Under the pieces are notes generated by a model. It had not been told where the DNA came from. It saw only the letters and a program-made list of their open reading frames with translations, and did no database searches. A DNA stretch of 64,000 nt, from assembly GCF_007860175.1 (NCBI RefSeq), contig NZ_SJPX01000003.1, positions 507,380 to 571,379 of the forward strand, written 5' to 3'. The position numbers were made by a program, and so were the translations under genes. Position 1 is the stretch's first letter, and every line of letters starts with the position of its first letter. Positions 6,875-16,684 of this stretch are shown piece after piece. The DNA comes from Rubripirellula reticaptiva (GTDB lineage: Bacteria > Planctomycetota > Planctomycetia > Pirellulales > Pirellulaceae).

Positions 6875-8173
6875 ATGTTGAAAACGAATACTCGAGTGCC
6901 TCGACGCCAGTTCCTGAAGACATCTGCCGCGACGGGAAGTGCGGCGTTGTTGGCGCCGACAATCATCCCTAGCTCGGCACTTGGGCTCGATGGTGCGACC
7001 GCGCCGAGTGAGCGGATTGTGGTTGGCGGCATTGGTATCGGCCGTCGCGGAACATACGACTTGGGTTGTTTCTTGGAACAGAAGGACGTTCAGTTCATCG
7101 CGATTTGTGATGTGAAAGAAAAGCAACGCACCGCTGTGAAGAAGATGGCCGACGAGAAGTACGGCAACCAGAACTGCGCCACGTACATCGACTTTCGCGA
7201 ACTGCTTGATCGCAGCGACATTGATGCGGTGTTGATTGCTACAGGCCCGAACTGGCACGCGACGGCCGCGATGAATGCGGCTCGTGCCGGCAAAGATATG
7301 TACTGCGAGAAACCTGTTACGAAGAACATCGCCCAAAGTTTAATTCTGGCCGAAACGATGCGCCGGACGGGACGTGTGTTTCAAGCCGGGACCCAGCGAC
7401 GCAATTTGCCGCACTTTGCATTCGCCTGCGAACTCGCACGATCCGGAAGGCTTGGCAAACTTAAAAAGGTCTACGCACACCCGGCCGGCATGCAGGCGCT
7501 GATGAGTGGATGGTTGGTTCCTGAGACCGAGCCAGACAAAGAAGTGGTCGACTGGAACATGTACCTCGGTCCTGCTGCGTGGCGACCGTACAACGCAAAA
7601 TTGCTTGACGGTTTCAACTTTGAAAAGGGCGGTGGCTTTGTTGGTGCGTTTAACGGCGGCGGTGTCTTGGAGTGGGGATCGCACTGCGTTGACCTGTGCC
7701 AATGGGCGGTCGGTGATTGTCCTCCGCCCGTTCAGTACGACGCGCCGAAGGATGGCGAGTTAGTGGCTCGATACGAAAATGGAACCGAGTTGATTTTCCG
7801 CGAGAAAGGCTGGATCCCGCTCGGTTCGTGCCCTGTGCGTTTTGAGGGTGAGAACGGTTGGGTCGAGGCCGGCGATAGCGGGAAGATGGTGCTGAGTTCG
7901 CCGGAGTTGCTTGCTGGTCGAGAAGTGGCCGAAATTGGAGGCTATCCAGCAACCTATCACGTACGCGATTTCCTGGACTGCGTGAAAACTCGCAGCCAGC
8001 CCAAGGGGAACGCCGACGCGGCTTGCAACGCTCACATCGCTTGTCACGCGGCAAACATCGCGTTGCAATTGGGACGCCAAGTGAATTATGACAACGCGAC
8101 CAATATGTTCATTGATGACGAGCCAGCGAATCGTTTGCGATCGGAGGCACTGCGAGAACCGTGGCGAGTGTAG
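6875..8173 (+). CDS. Exported Gfo/Idh/MocA-family oxidoreductase with Tat signal
   Basis: A 432-residue protein. Residues 9-30 carry a twin-arginine motif (RRQFLKTSAA) and a hydrophobic stretch, so it is folded with its cofactor before export. The Rossmann NAD(P) site is VGGIGIGRRG (about 47-56), followed by the family motif EKPVTKN (about 149-155) at the active site; the C-terminal half is the alpha/beta substrate domain. Such enzymes oxidise or epimerise sugars and inositols and are very numerous in planctomycetes. The exact substrate cannot be read from the sequence. The HEAT protein starts 73 bases downstream and may be in the same transcript. Confidence 0.93.
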   Translation: MLKTNTRVPRRQFLKTSAATGSAALLAPTIIPSSALGLDGATAPSERIVVGGIGIGRRGTYDLGCFLEQKDVQFIAICDVKEKQRTAVKKMADEKYGNQNCATYIDFRELLDRSDIDAVLIATGPNWHATAAMNAARAGKDMYCEKPVTKNIAQSLILAETMRRTGRVFQAGTQRRNLPHFAFACELARSGRLGKLKKVYAHPAGMQALMSGWLVPETEPDKEVVDWNMYLGPAAWRPYNAKLLDGFNFEKGGGFVGAFNGGGVLEWGSHCVDLCQWAVGDCPPPVQYDAPKDGELVARYENGTELIFREKGWIPLGSCPVRFEGENGWVEAGDSGKMVLSSPELLAGREVAEIGGYPATYHVRDFLDCVKTRSQPKGNADAACNAHIACHAANIALQLGRQVNYDNATNMFIDDEPANRLRSEALREPWRV

Positions 8174-8245
8174 GGACAGTTCAAACGTCCTGCCACGGTC
8201 CTGTCGTCTGTTTTTCTATCGCTCTGATTTGTCTGGAACTATCTC

Positions 8246-10393
8246 ATGAATACCCTTCGATTTTTTTCTCTGTTGCTCACGCTGATGGTGGCGGTTGCAT
8301 TTGGTGCGGATAAGCGTGCGTTTTCCGATGAAACGCAGGCGTCTGCAAGTCCGAAAGAACAGGCGTTGTTGGCCGTTCTTCGCTCTGAATCTGCGGGGGC
8401 CGAAAAAGCCATCACGTGCAAGAATTTGGCAATCTACGGAAGCAGTGCTTCCGTTGCCGAGCTTGCAAAACTGTTGCCCGATCCTCAGTTGGCTTCTTGG
8501 GCGCGGATCGCGCTGGAAGTGATTCCGGGGCCAGCGGCTGACCAAGCGCTGCTCGCCGCAACTGATGAACTGGACGGCTTGCTGTTGGTTGGCACGATCA
8601 ATTCGATCGGTGTTCGACGTGACGCCAATGCGGTTGAAAAGTTGGCGGCTCTGTTGCAGGACAGTGATACAGAAGTCGCGTCGGCGGCCGCCGTCGCGTT
8701 GGGACTCATTGGCGACGCGGCAGCCGGCAAATCGCTTCGGCAAGCTTTGGCTGCGGCGCCTGCGGATGTTCGATCGGCGATTGCCGAAGGCTGTGTTTTG
8801 TGTGCCGAGCGATTTCTTGCCGATGGCAACGCTGAAGAAGCGATCGCGACCTATGATGAAGTCCGTAAGGCCGACGTCCCCGGGCAACGTGTTTTGGAGG
8901 CGACTCGCGGCGCGATATTGGCTCGCGGCCAAGACGGCATTCCGTTGTTGATCGAGCAATTCCGTTCACCCGAAAAAGCCATGTTCCAGTTGGCGCTTGG
9001 GACGGCGCGTGAGTTTCCGGGGGATCGCATTGACCAGGCTTTGGCTGACGAAATGGTTAAATCGGCCCCCGGTCGGGCCGCATTGATCGTTCATGCGATG
9101 GCCGATCGGCCGAATACGGTTGTTTTGGCGGCGATCACAAAAGCTGCCCAGCATGGCGACAAGCAAGTGCGGGTTGCGGCCATCGACGCGCTCCAACGAG
9201 TCGGTGACGAATCTTGCCTAGCGGCGTTGTTGGAGATTGCGGTGGATTCAGATGCGGATCTGGCCCAGGCTGCTCGGGAAACGTTGGCGTCGCTTCCGGG
9301 CGACAAAGTTGACTCGCAACTAGTTTCGCAACTGGCCAGCGCGCCGCGAGAGAGTTCTGCGTTGCTGATCGAGCTGATTGGCAAGCGGCGCATTGATGCG
9401 GTTGCTGAAGTGTTGGAATTTGCGGATGATTCGGATTCAAAAGTGCGGCACGCTGCGTTAGTCGCACTCGGTGAAACCGTGTCGCTGAAGCGTTTGCCAG
9501 TGCTGGTCGATCGCATGATCGAGCCAAAGTATTCTGAAGATGCTGCGGTTGCCCAGCAAGCATTGAAAGTGGCCAGTGTGCGGATGCCGGATCGCGAGGC
9601 ATGTTCGGCTGAGCTTGCTATGGCGGTGGAGCAATCGCCAGCGGCGGCTAAGACAAGCTTGCTAGAAATTCTGAGCGAGGTTGGTGGCACGACGGCGCTG
9701 CAGACTCTCGCTTCGGCGGCAAAGAGTGACGATCCACAGTTGCAGGACACGGCTAGCCGGTTGCTCGGCAAATGGAACGGTGTTGATGCAGCGCCGGTGT
9801 TGTTGGATCTGGCGGAAAATGCGCCGGCAGAGAAGTATCAAGTTCGCGCACTGCGTGGTTATATCGGTTTGGCAAGAAAGTTTGCGATGCCTGAGCCTCA
9901 GCGTGTCGAGATGTGCCGAAACGCGATGGATGCAACACAAAGGTTGCCTGAACAAGAGCTAGCGTTGGACGTGCTGAAGCTTCATCCGAGTCACGCCGCG
10001 CTGCGATTGGCAATCGATGCGATGCAAAAACCGGCCGTCAATGAGCAGGCGACTCAGGCCACGCTCGTCATTGCTCAAGCGCTTAGCCGTAAGGGTTCCG
10101 ACGTTTCGGGGCCGCTGGCGAAAGCTGGATTTGCGAACATCAAGTTGGAGATCGTGAAGGCGACCTACGGTGCTGGAGCGGTTCAGAAAGACGTCACCAG
10201 TGCGTTGCAAAAGCAAGCGGGGGATTTGCCGCTTATTAGCTTGGCATCAGGTAACTACAACGCCAGCTTTGGTGGTGATCCGGCGCCCGGGAGTGTGAAA
10301 CAACTGAGCGTCAAATATCGAATCGACGGGGTGCCCGGCGAGGCGACGTTTGCCGAAAACGCGCTGATCATTTTCCCGTTGCCGAAACGCTAA
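8246..10393 (+). CDS. Exported HEAT-repeat protein
   Basis: A 715-residue protein with a clear signal peptide (about 1-21, ending AFGA). From about residue 40 to 620 it is a chain of HEAT/PBS-type helical repeats, visible as recurring units such as VEKLAALLQDSDTEVASAAAVALGLIGD and VRHAALVALGETVSLKRLPVL. The last 60 residues are different and beta-like. HEAT solenoids bind proteins; no enzyme motif is present. Planctomycetes often fuse such repeats to sugar-degrading dehydrogenases, and this gene follows an exported oxidoreductase in the same direction, so an accessory role for it is possible. Convergent with the anti-sigma gene. Confidence 0.85.
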   Translation: MNTLRFFSLLLTLMVAVAFGADKRAFSDETQASASPKEQALLAVLRSESAGAEKAITCKNLAIYGSSASVAELAKLLPDPQLASWARIALEVIPGPAADQALLAATDELDGLLLVGTINSIGVRRDANAVEKLAALLQDSDTEVASAAAVALGLIGDAAAGKSLRQALAAAPADVRSAIAEGCVLCAERFLADGNAEEAIATYDEVRKADVPGQRVLEATRGAILARGQDGIPLLIEQFRSPEKAMFQLALGTAREFPGDRIDQALADEMVKSAPGRAALIVHAMADRPNTVVLAAITKAAQHGDKQVRVAAIDALQRVGDESCLAALLEIAVDSDADLAQAARETLASLPGDKVDSQLVSQLASAPRESSALLIELIGKRRIDAVAEVLEFADDSDSKVRHAALVALGETVSLKRLPVLVDRMIEPKYSEDAAVAQQALKVASVRMPDREACSAELAMAVEQSPAAAKTSLLEILSEVGGTTALQTLASAAKSDDPQLQDTASRLLGKWNGVDAAPVLLDLAENAPAEKYQVRALRGYIGLARKFAMPEPQRVEMCRNAMDATQRLPEQELALDVLKLHPSHAALRLAIDAMQKPAVNEQATQATLVIAQALSRKGSDVSGPLAKAGFANIKLEIVKATYGAGAVQKDVTSALQKQAGDLPLISLASGNYNASFGGDPAPGSVKQLSVKYRIDGVPGEATFAENALIIFPLPKR

Positions 10394-10430
10394 GTTTCGC
10401 GGCGGGCAGTTTTAATTTTTGCGAGCGAGC

Positions 10431-10475
10431 GTCGTTCGCGGCTCAGTCGTTCACGGCTCAGTCGTTCACGGTTCA
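10431..10475. repeat. Three tandem copies of a 15-base unit
   Basis: The unit GTCGTTCRCGGYTCA occurs three times head to tail with one or two differences. It sits in the gap between two convergent genes, and the third copy contains the TGA stop (10466-10468 on the complementary strand) of the FecR-domain protein. Confidence 0.85.
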
Positions 10476-11728
10476 AAGGTGAGGACCAGTTCAGGTGGTG
10501 TGTCGGATTCTCGGGATCCGAACCAGATATCGTCTTCACCCGTTTTGTCGAGTGTGATGATGATCGTTAGCGGTCCCGGTTTCTGGACCGCTGCGGTCAC
10601 ATCGACCGCGACGACTTGGCCGCGTCGAACGACGCCTCGATGCTGTGCCACTTCCCGAAGTGGTTGGGGGACACCGTCTTTGGTAAGGTCGTTCTCGTTC
10701 CAATCGCTGTGGTCGCCGACGAAGAACTTCAGCGTGCCGCTGCCGGAATCAACGTCCTGGGTTAGTCGTACTTTGGCAGAACGAAGGCCCGCGATATCAG
10801 GGATCTCAAATCGCAAGTAGATCGTGCGTCGCTTTCCCTCCACCTTCAAAAACTGCTTGTTTCTTTCCAACTCGCCGTGGTCGAGCGTCAAGTCATCGGT
10901 CGCCAACAGGGTTTCGGTCTTGATTGGCGATGACGAGAGTTCTTGAACGGCCAGGTCATCGGTTGTTGCCATTTGTTGCGAGCCGACATTCACTGCGGCA
11001 TGATCACTGCTTCGGGTCAGCGTGACGCTGCCCTCGTAGACCTTTAATTCAGTGTGCCCCGTTGCGACCAGTGAAAACACGGTCCCCATAACGGCAATGG
11101 TAGAGTGGCCTGTTTGCACCTCGAACGGAGGATCTCCATCGTGGCGCGGTGCGATTTCGAAATACGCTTCGCCTTGCTGCAGGACGACTTGCGGCGCGGT
11201 GGCAGCCAGTCGCAATTGTGACCCCGGTTCCATCGAAAGGATCGAGCCATCGGTTAGTCGCAACATCGCTTGAGTTTGGGAGTCGCAGGTTACCTGATCG
11301 CCGACTTGTAACGCATAGCCAGACGTTGCGACATCTGATTCGGTGTTGCGTTTGACGGTCAGTTGGCCGCTCCCGGACACGCTCATGCAGGTACCCATCG
11401 CTGGTTCTTCATCCGTGACGCCTCGCAAAATTAGAGCACCGCCGAACAGTAGCCCAATCAGGGCCGCAGCGGTTGCGGCGATCGCGATTCGGCGCCATGC
11501 AAATTGCTTGCCCCGCACCGGTTCGGTTGTTCTGGCAAGTGATTGCAGTTCGACTCTTTCGCTAAGCGTTTCGCGAAGCAGCACGTTAACGCGAGTCTGT
11601 TCTTGAAACCGCTGCCGAAGCGAGTCCGAACCGATTACTGCGGCGTGCAGTTCGGCCAGTTCCGTTTCAGACAGCTCGCCGTCCAAGTAGCAAGCCATCA
11701 ATTCGTCAAATCGTTGATCTAGCATCAT
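10466..11728 (-). CDS. FecR-domain anti-sigma factor with a C-terminal DNRLRE-like domain
   Basis: A 420-residue membrane protein. Residues 1-65 form a short cytoplasmic anti-sigma head (FDELMACYLDGELSETELAEL). One transmembrane helix follows at about 78-103 and a FecR-like beta domain at about 125-235 (GDQVTC, ILSMEPGSQLRLA, EAYFEIAP, VMGTVFSLVATG, VYEGSVTL). The last 145 residues are a DNRLRE/CBM96-like domain (QFLKVEGKRRTIYLRFEIPD...SGSGTLKFF...DDIWFGSRES) also found in the divergent neighbour at 12472. Its ATG overlaps the stop of the ECF sigma gene (ATGA), so the two are translationally coupled. It likely holds the sigma factor inactive until a periplasmic signal arrives. Confidence 0.9.
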   Translation of the reverse strand: MMLDQRFDELMACYLDGELSETELAELHAAVIGSDSLRQRFQEQTRVNVLLRETLSERVELQSLARTTEPVRGKQFAWRRIAIAATAAALIGLLFGGALILRGVTDEEPAMGTCMSVSGSGQLTVKRNTESDVATSGYALQVGDQVTCDSQTQAMLRLTDGSILSMEPGSQLRLAATAPQVVLQQGEAYFEIAPRHDGDPPFEVQTGHSTIAVMGTVFSLVATGHTELKVYEGSVTLTRSSDHAAVNVGSQQMATTDDLAVQELSSSPIKTETLLATDDLTLDHGELERNKQFLKVEGKRRTIYLRFEIPDIAGLRSAKVRLTQDVDSGSGTLKFFVGDHSDWNENDLTKDGVPQPLREVAQHRGVVRRGQVVAVDVTAAVQKPGPLTIIITLDKTGEDDIWFGSRESDTPPELVLTFEP

Positions 11729-12267
11729 GCGTTTCCCTTGTGACCGATCGGGTTGATTCGGCTTTCCTTGGCTTCGATGCAGACTCGCAACTGAGCACGC
11801 AGGCGGGCCAGGGTGGTTCGGATGGATCCTTGTCGGATCGCCGCAGACTCGGCAAGCGCTTGCCCCTTGATGTTGTGGCCGTACCGCAACAGCAGCAGGT
11901 TCTGCATCCGATCAGGCAACTTTTGGATACAGCGTCGCAGTTCAATCCGCTCGCGGCGCCACATGTCATCATCGCCCTGCGACGCGACCATTGCCAATTC
12001 GCTAAGCATGTCTGTTAGCCCGTTTGATGGCATCTTGGCTTGTCGGCGCCAATGCTGAAGAACCACATTCTTGGCGATGCCGCACGCCCAAGGGACAAAA
12101 CTTCGTGCGGGATCAAATCGTTCCTCGCTTTTCAGGATCTCGATGACCGTCTCTTGGAACAGATCCTCTGCGACCTCGAAGTCGCCGACCATCGATACCA
12201 GCACCGCCAAAATACGAGAACGATTCTCGCTGATGGTCAAAAACGCGGCAATTGATCGATCGTCCAT
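11725..12267 (-). CDS. ECF-type RNA polymerase sigma factor
   Basis: About 180 residues with region 2 (VAEDLFQETVIEILKSEERFDPARSFVPWACGIAKNVVLQHWRR) and region 4 (LRRCIQKLPDRMQNLLLLRYGHNIKGQALAESAAIRQGSIRTTLARLRAQLRVCI). This is the planctomycete-enriched group that pairs with FecR-domain anti-sigma factors. The frame begins at a TTG (12279), but the ATG at 12267 preceded by GACGGA is preferred. The gene overlaps the anti-sigma gene by four bases. It is divergent from the large glycosidase-like gene, whose promoter could be its target. Confidence 0.93.
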   Translation of the reverse strand: MDDRSIAAFLTISENRSRILAVLVSMVGDFEVAEDLFQETVIEILKSEERFDPARSFVPWACGIAKNVVLQHWRRQAKMPSNGLTDMLSELAMVASQGDDDMWRRERIELRRCIQKLPDRMQNLLLLRYGHNIKGQALAESAAIRQGSIRTTLARLRAQLRVCIEAKESRINPIGHKGNA

Positions 12268-12471
12268 GGATTCCGTCAAGAAAGGAGTGTGAGACTAGAC
12301 TATCGTCCCGATTGTCATTGCAGCGAAGTCGCCGACCGTGCACAACCAATTTGCAATTTTCGGAGTCGCCAATTTTTATGTGCACGATTCTCACCTTCGA
12401 GTCAATGTTTCGGTAAAGCGGAACGTTTCGGTTCGCTTTGGACTGAAAACACATCATGAAAGGCGGAAACC
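12268..12471. promoter_or_regulatory. Divergent intergenic region between sigma factor and glycosidase-like gene
   Basis: About 200 bases separate the two divergent starts, so both promoters must lie here. No standard -35/-10 pair stands out; an ECF-dependent promoter would not match the housekeeping consensus. Confidence 0.4.
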
Positions 12472-15400
12472 GTGAGTCGAATGATTGGATTGTCAGCATA
12501 TTGTCTGGGTGCATTGCTGCACCTTAGTTTGCCGGGGCTAGTCGCTAGCGCGGCGCCAATTGATCCGGTAGGTGCGGATCAGACCGGCGTGTCGGTGTCG
12601 GGTGAACTTCAACAGTGGCACAAAGTGACGCTGACGTTGGATGGGCCGCAGGCTTCCGAAGATGGCGAACCCAATCCGTTTCTCGACTACCGATTGCAAG
12701 TCACGTTTCGCCATCCGGCAACGGGACTGACGTATTCGGTTCCGGGCTACTATGCAGCCGATGGTGACGCGGCCAATTCATCGGCGACCTCGGGCAACAA
12801 ATGGCGTGCCCATCTAGCGCCCGATCACGAAGGCGAATGGACGTACTCGGTCTCGTTTCGTCAGGGGCCAAGTGTCGCGATCTCGGACGCTGAAGACGAA
12901 GGGACGCCTGTCGAGAAGGTTGACGGTTTGCAGGGCTCATTTCAAGTTGCCAAGACCGACAAATTATCGCCAGACTTTCGCAGCAAGGGACGCTTGAACT
13001 ACGTTGGAAAACACCATTTGCAGTTTGCCGGCACTGGCGAGTTCTTTTTGAAGGCGGGCGTCGATGCACCCGAGAATCTGCTTGCCTACGAAGACTTCGA
13101 CGGCGACTTCAAGACCGACGGCAAGAAAGACAACCTGATCAAGAACTGGGCTCCCCATGTTCAAGACTGGAAGGCTGGCGACCCGACTTGGCAAGACGGA
13201 AAAGGCAAAGGGCTGATCGGTGCCATCAACTACTTGGCCTCCGAGGGACTCAATGCGTTTTCATTTTTGACGCTGAATATTAATGGCGATGATTGCAACG
13301 CGTTTCCGTACACGGATTACGACGAGCGTGAACGGATGGATTGTTCGCGGATGGACCAGTGGGAAACCGTTTTCGCCCACGGGACAAACCTGGGCATGCA
13401 CTTGCACTTCAAGACTCAAGAGTGCGAGAACGTTCACTTGTTGGACGGCGGGCACATGGGGCCAGAACGAAAGTTGTACTACCGCGAATTGATCGCACGT
13501 TTTTCGCACCACTTGGCGATGAACTGGAACCTTGGCGAAGAAGTTGGTTTGAATAGCGACCCAACGACTCAAGACAAAATAGACTGGGCCGAGTACTTCT
13601 GGACTCACGATCCGTACCAGCACCCGATTGTCATCCATAACGGTGACAACCACTACGAGATGCTCGGTGAGGCTTCCAAGTTGACTGGTTTTTCATTGCA
13701 GACCAATAAGGCGGACTTCAGCCGTGTCCACAACGCGACTCTCGATTACATCAATCGATCAGCCAAGTCGGGTAAGCCTTGGGTGGTTGCCTGTGACGAA
13801 CCCGGCGATGCTTCGCATTCGTTGGTTCCCGACGACGAAGATCCAACCCGCGATAACGCCCGCAAGAATGCGCTATGGGGCAACATCATGGCCGGCGGTG
13901 CGGGTGTCGAATGGTACTTTGGTTACAAGCACGCGCACAGCGACTTGACGTGCCAAGACTACCGAGTGCGCGGGACGATGTGGAAACCTTGCCGCATCGC
14001 ACTTGAGTTCTTTACTACGCATAAAATTCCGTTCTGGAATATGACCAATGCCGATGATTTGGTCGCGAACCAGGAAGCGTATGGTTTGGCTGATTCGGGC
14101 AAGCTGTATTTGGTTTACAGCAAACGAGGGAAGCAGATAAAACTGAACCTCGCCGGCACGGAAGGCGTGTTCCAAATTCAGTGGTTTAATCCTCGCACGG
14201 GTGGACCTTTGCAGTTTGGGTCAGCCCAAGCCGTCCGCGGTGGTGGCATGGTTTCGATCGGTGATCCGCCGGGGAACGACGGCCAGGACTGGTTAGCGAT
14301 TTTGCGTCCCGGTGATTCCGCGCGCGACTATCCGCCTGCGGTCAGTGCGGGAGCGAATTTGTCAATCATGATGCCGCAATCGAGCGATTCGGTAGCCGTC
14401 AAATTGAGCGGCGAAGTCAGCGATGACAAAACGAATGCTGCGAGTTTGGATTCACTGTGGACCAAGACAAGCGGTCCAGGAACTGTCACGTTTGCGGATG
14501 CAAGTTCGGCAACCACCACGGTAAAGCTTGGAAAAGTTGGGACGTATGTGTTGAAGTTGACGGCAAGTGACGGGGCAGGCGAGTCAGCGTCGACCGTCAC
14601 GATCACCGTCGATCCGTTTCAAGCCAAAGTGACGCGGGCGATCAGTCCGATAGACGACGCCTACGTGGAAGACGCAAACGTTTTCAGCAATCAACATTTG
14701 AAGGTTGAAGGCAAGCGGAGATCCGCGTTTATCAAGTTCAACATTGATGGGCTTCCGGCGAATTTGATTGACGTCCAACTTCGGTTGACCGAAGGCGGTG
14801 ACTCGGGCAGCGGAAAACTGAAAGTGTTTCGCGCGTTGCATTCAGACTGGATTAGCAAGTCGCTTGATCAGTCGTCCTTTCCCAAGCAAGATGAACTACT
14901 TGGCGAGCAAACGGTAAACGTGGGTGAAGGCGATTCGGTAACGATTCCTTTGAAATCGATGTTGACTGGTGACGGCGTTTACACGTTGGTGGTCAAGCTT
15001 GACGAAGGAAGTGACGACATTTGGTTTGGTTCCGGTAAAAGCAAGAACGGCCCCAAGCTATTGATCACTTTCGAAGACCCGGATGGACGCTATGAATCGT
15101 TCGGTCGGAATTCGGCGAAATCGGGTGACGGTGCTGATGCTGGCGATGCGACCGTGCTTTCCGCGTTGACTGACTTCGAGCTTGCGCCTGCCGATCAGTT
15201 TGTGCTGGGATACAAAGACCAAGCACGACGAGCTCTGGCGATCAACGCGGCGAAGTATCGCGACAAGTTCGCGGCAGCGGAATCGAAATACAACGGCTCG
15301 GCTGGAATCTACGATCTGGTTCTGACCACGCTGACTGAAACGGATGGTGAATCGTCGTATCGGTTGCTCGTTTCCGGCAAGCAGATCGGCGCGGTGCAAA

Positions 15401-16296
15401 ACCCAGAAGCTAAACGCGACTACGAACCAATCAAGCATCGATTCAGCGGTGTGAAGTTGAAAGCGGGTGACACGATCCGGGTCGAGTTCAATTCCGACTC
15501 CAATAGCTCGATTCCCGAAGGTGATGGTTTTGCGTACTCACGTGGACGTTGGCAGTCGGTCGCGATCGTCAAGCCAAATCAAACGACGTCTCACTCGCCC
15601 CAGGCGGCAAAAGAACCAGCACCGGCAGTTGTGTTCGAAACGACGTACGATCCAGGGAACGCGTCGAAGGTACATGTTCAATCGGGCAGTTCCGTGGTCG
15701 TCGAAGCGGAAGACTATGACGCGGTCGATCATCAAGAGCATCGCCAGTGGATGCTAACGACTGCGGATATAACGCCCAGCATCAAGCCCGATCCGGATGG
15801 CAACCACAGCAAAGGAGCGGGCGGTGGAGCTTACCTTGAACTTTTGCCCGACACGCGAGTGACACATAGCGATCCCTTGGTCAACGGCGTCAGCTTTGCG
15901 GGGCAGGGTGGCCAGTGCAGCGTGCTGTACTATCCGATCGAATTTGCAGAACCTGGTCGTTACTACGTTTGGGTGCGAATGTGTTGCACCGGATCGGAAG
16001 ACAACGGATTGCATGTCGGACTCGATGGGGAATGGCCCGAGTCGGGAGCCCGAATTCAGTTCACTGGACATCACGGTCAGTGGCAATGGGATTCACGTCA
16101 GAGAACCGAAAAAGTCCACACCGGCGTGCTTGGTCAAATCTGGCTGGACATCGACAAACCCGGTCTTCACACCGTCATGTTTTCGATGCGAGAAGACGGG
16201 TTCGAGTTGGACCGTTTTCTGTTGACCAAGGAAAAGGACGCGATGACGAGCAAGAGTCTTGAACTCGGTCCAGCGACGAGCCCGAAACGCAATTAG
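12472..16296 (+). CDS. Large exported glycosidase-like multidomain protein (DUF5060/DUF4038-like)
   Basis: A 1274-residue protein from a GTG start, with a signal peptide (about 1-25). Order: a DUF5060-like beta domain (about 40-160, QWHKVTLTLDGP, YSVPGYYA, EGEWTYSVSF); a TIM-barrel-like region (about 165-600) with NAFSFLTLNINGDDCNAFPY, GMHLHFKTQE and MNWNLGEEVG, resembling DUF4038-type glycoside hydrolases, the Glu of NLGEE being a candidate acid/base; a PKD-like domain (about 620-720); a DNRLRE/CBM96-like domain (about 725-865, QHLKVEGKRR...DDIWFGSGKS); a linker; and a C-terminal carbohydrate-binding module (about 1065-1265, VVVEAEDYDAVDH, RYYVWVRM). It probably degrades a complex polysaccharide. 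The shared DNRLRE-like domain links it to the divergent anti-sigma factor. Confidence 0.85.
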   Translation: MSRMIGLSAYCLGALLHLSLPGLVASAAPIDPVGADQTGVSVSGELQQWHKVTLTLDGPQASEDGEPNPFLDYRLQVTFRHPATGLTYSVPGYYAADGDAANSSATSGNKWRAHLAPDHEGEWTYSVSFRQGPSVAISDAEDEGTPVEKVDGLQGSFQVAKTDKLSPDFRSKGRLNYVGKHHLQFAGTGEFFLKAGVDAPENLLAYEDFDGDFKTDGKKDNLIKNWAPHVQDWKAGDPTWQDGKGKGLIGAINYLASEGLNAFSFLTLNINGDDCNAFPYTDYDERERMDCSRMDQWETVFAHGTNLGMHLHFKTQECENVHLLDGGHMGPERKLYYRELIARFSHHLAMNWNLGEEVGLNSDPTTQDKIDWAEYFWTHDPYQHPIVIHNGDNHYEMLGEASKLTGFSLQTNKADFSRVHNATLDYINRSAKSGKPWVVACDEPGDASHSLVPDDEDPTRDNARKNALWGNIMAGGAGVEWYFGYKHAHSDLTCQDYRVRGTMWKPCRIALEFFTTHKIPFWNMTNADDLVANQEAYGLADSGKLYLVYSKRGKQIKLNLAGTEGVFQIQWFNPRTGGPLQFGSAQAVRGGGMVSIGDPPGNDGQDWLAILRPGDSARDYPPAVSAGANLSIMMPQSSDSVAVKLSGEVSDDKTNAASLDSLWTKTSGPGTVTFADASSATTTVKLGKVGTYVLKLTASDGAGESASTVTITVDPFQAKVTRAISPIDDAYVEDANVFSNQHLKVEGKRRSAFIKFNIDGLPANLIDVQLRLTEGGDSGSGKLKVFRALHSDWISKSLDQSSFPKQDELLGEQTVNVGEGDSVTIPLKSMLTGDGVYTLVVKLDEGSDDIWFGSGKSKNGPKLLITFEDPDGRYESFGRNSAKSGDGADAGDATVLSALTDFELAPADQFVLGYKDQARRALAINAAKYRDKFAAAESKYNGSAGIYDLVLTTLTETDGESSYRLLVSGKQIGAVQNPEAKRDYEPIKHRFSGVKLKAGDTIRVEFNSDSNSSIPEGDGFAYSRGRWQSVAIVKPNQTTSHSPQAAKEPAPAVVFETTYDPGNASKVHVQSGSSVVVEAEDYDAVDHQEHRQWMLTTADITPSIKPDPDGNHSKGAGGGAYLELLPDTRVTHSDPLVNGVSFAGQGGQCSVLYYPIEFAEPGRYYVWVRMCCTGSEDNGLHVGLDGEWPESGARIQFTGHHGQWQWDSRQRTEKVHTGVLGQIWLDIDKPGLHTVMFSMREDGFELDRFLLTKEKDAMTSKSLELGPATSPKRN

Positions 16297-16684
16297 ATTT
16301 TTGCGCACTCTCATCAACGGAGAGCCTGTCTCGAATCGGATGATCGAGGCAGGCGGTGAAAAAACGAACGAGTTTAGTGCTGTCGTTTCTGGTGTAATCT
16401 CCCCCCGAACGTGGTTGGCACGCCAGTTGGCCGCGAGTTATCGACGGCTATCCAGCCCCTAAGGCCTGATTGGATGCGGTTTCCCGGCCTACGTGGGCTG
16501 GCCAAGAATGACGGGGCACTTCCGTCTAAAGTTGAAGGCAAAATGAGTGGTTGTTGCGACCATTATCGTGCCTCGTAACCCTGGCAAAGAACCTGGAAAA
16601 GGCCGATAACTAACGTCGTTACGAAGGTGCGAGCTATGGCAGCATCGCGGATTTATTACCTCCACCAGTTCAGGAACAAAGATC
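16297..16684. other. Intergenic region upstream of the phosphofructokinase gene
   Basis: 388 bases with only short spurious ORFs. No RNA gene or strong terminator was recognised. The promoter of the downstream gene presumably lies here. Confidence 0.4.

Noticed and set aside
6410-7336. 308-residue minus-strand open frame
   Set aside because: It overlaps the haemoglobin and oxidoreductase genes and is Arg/His/Thr-rich without motifs: a shadow.
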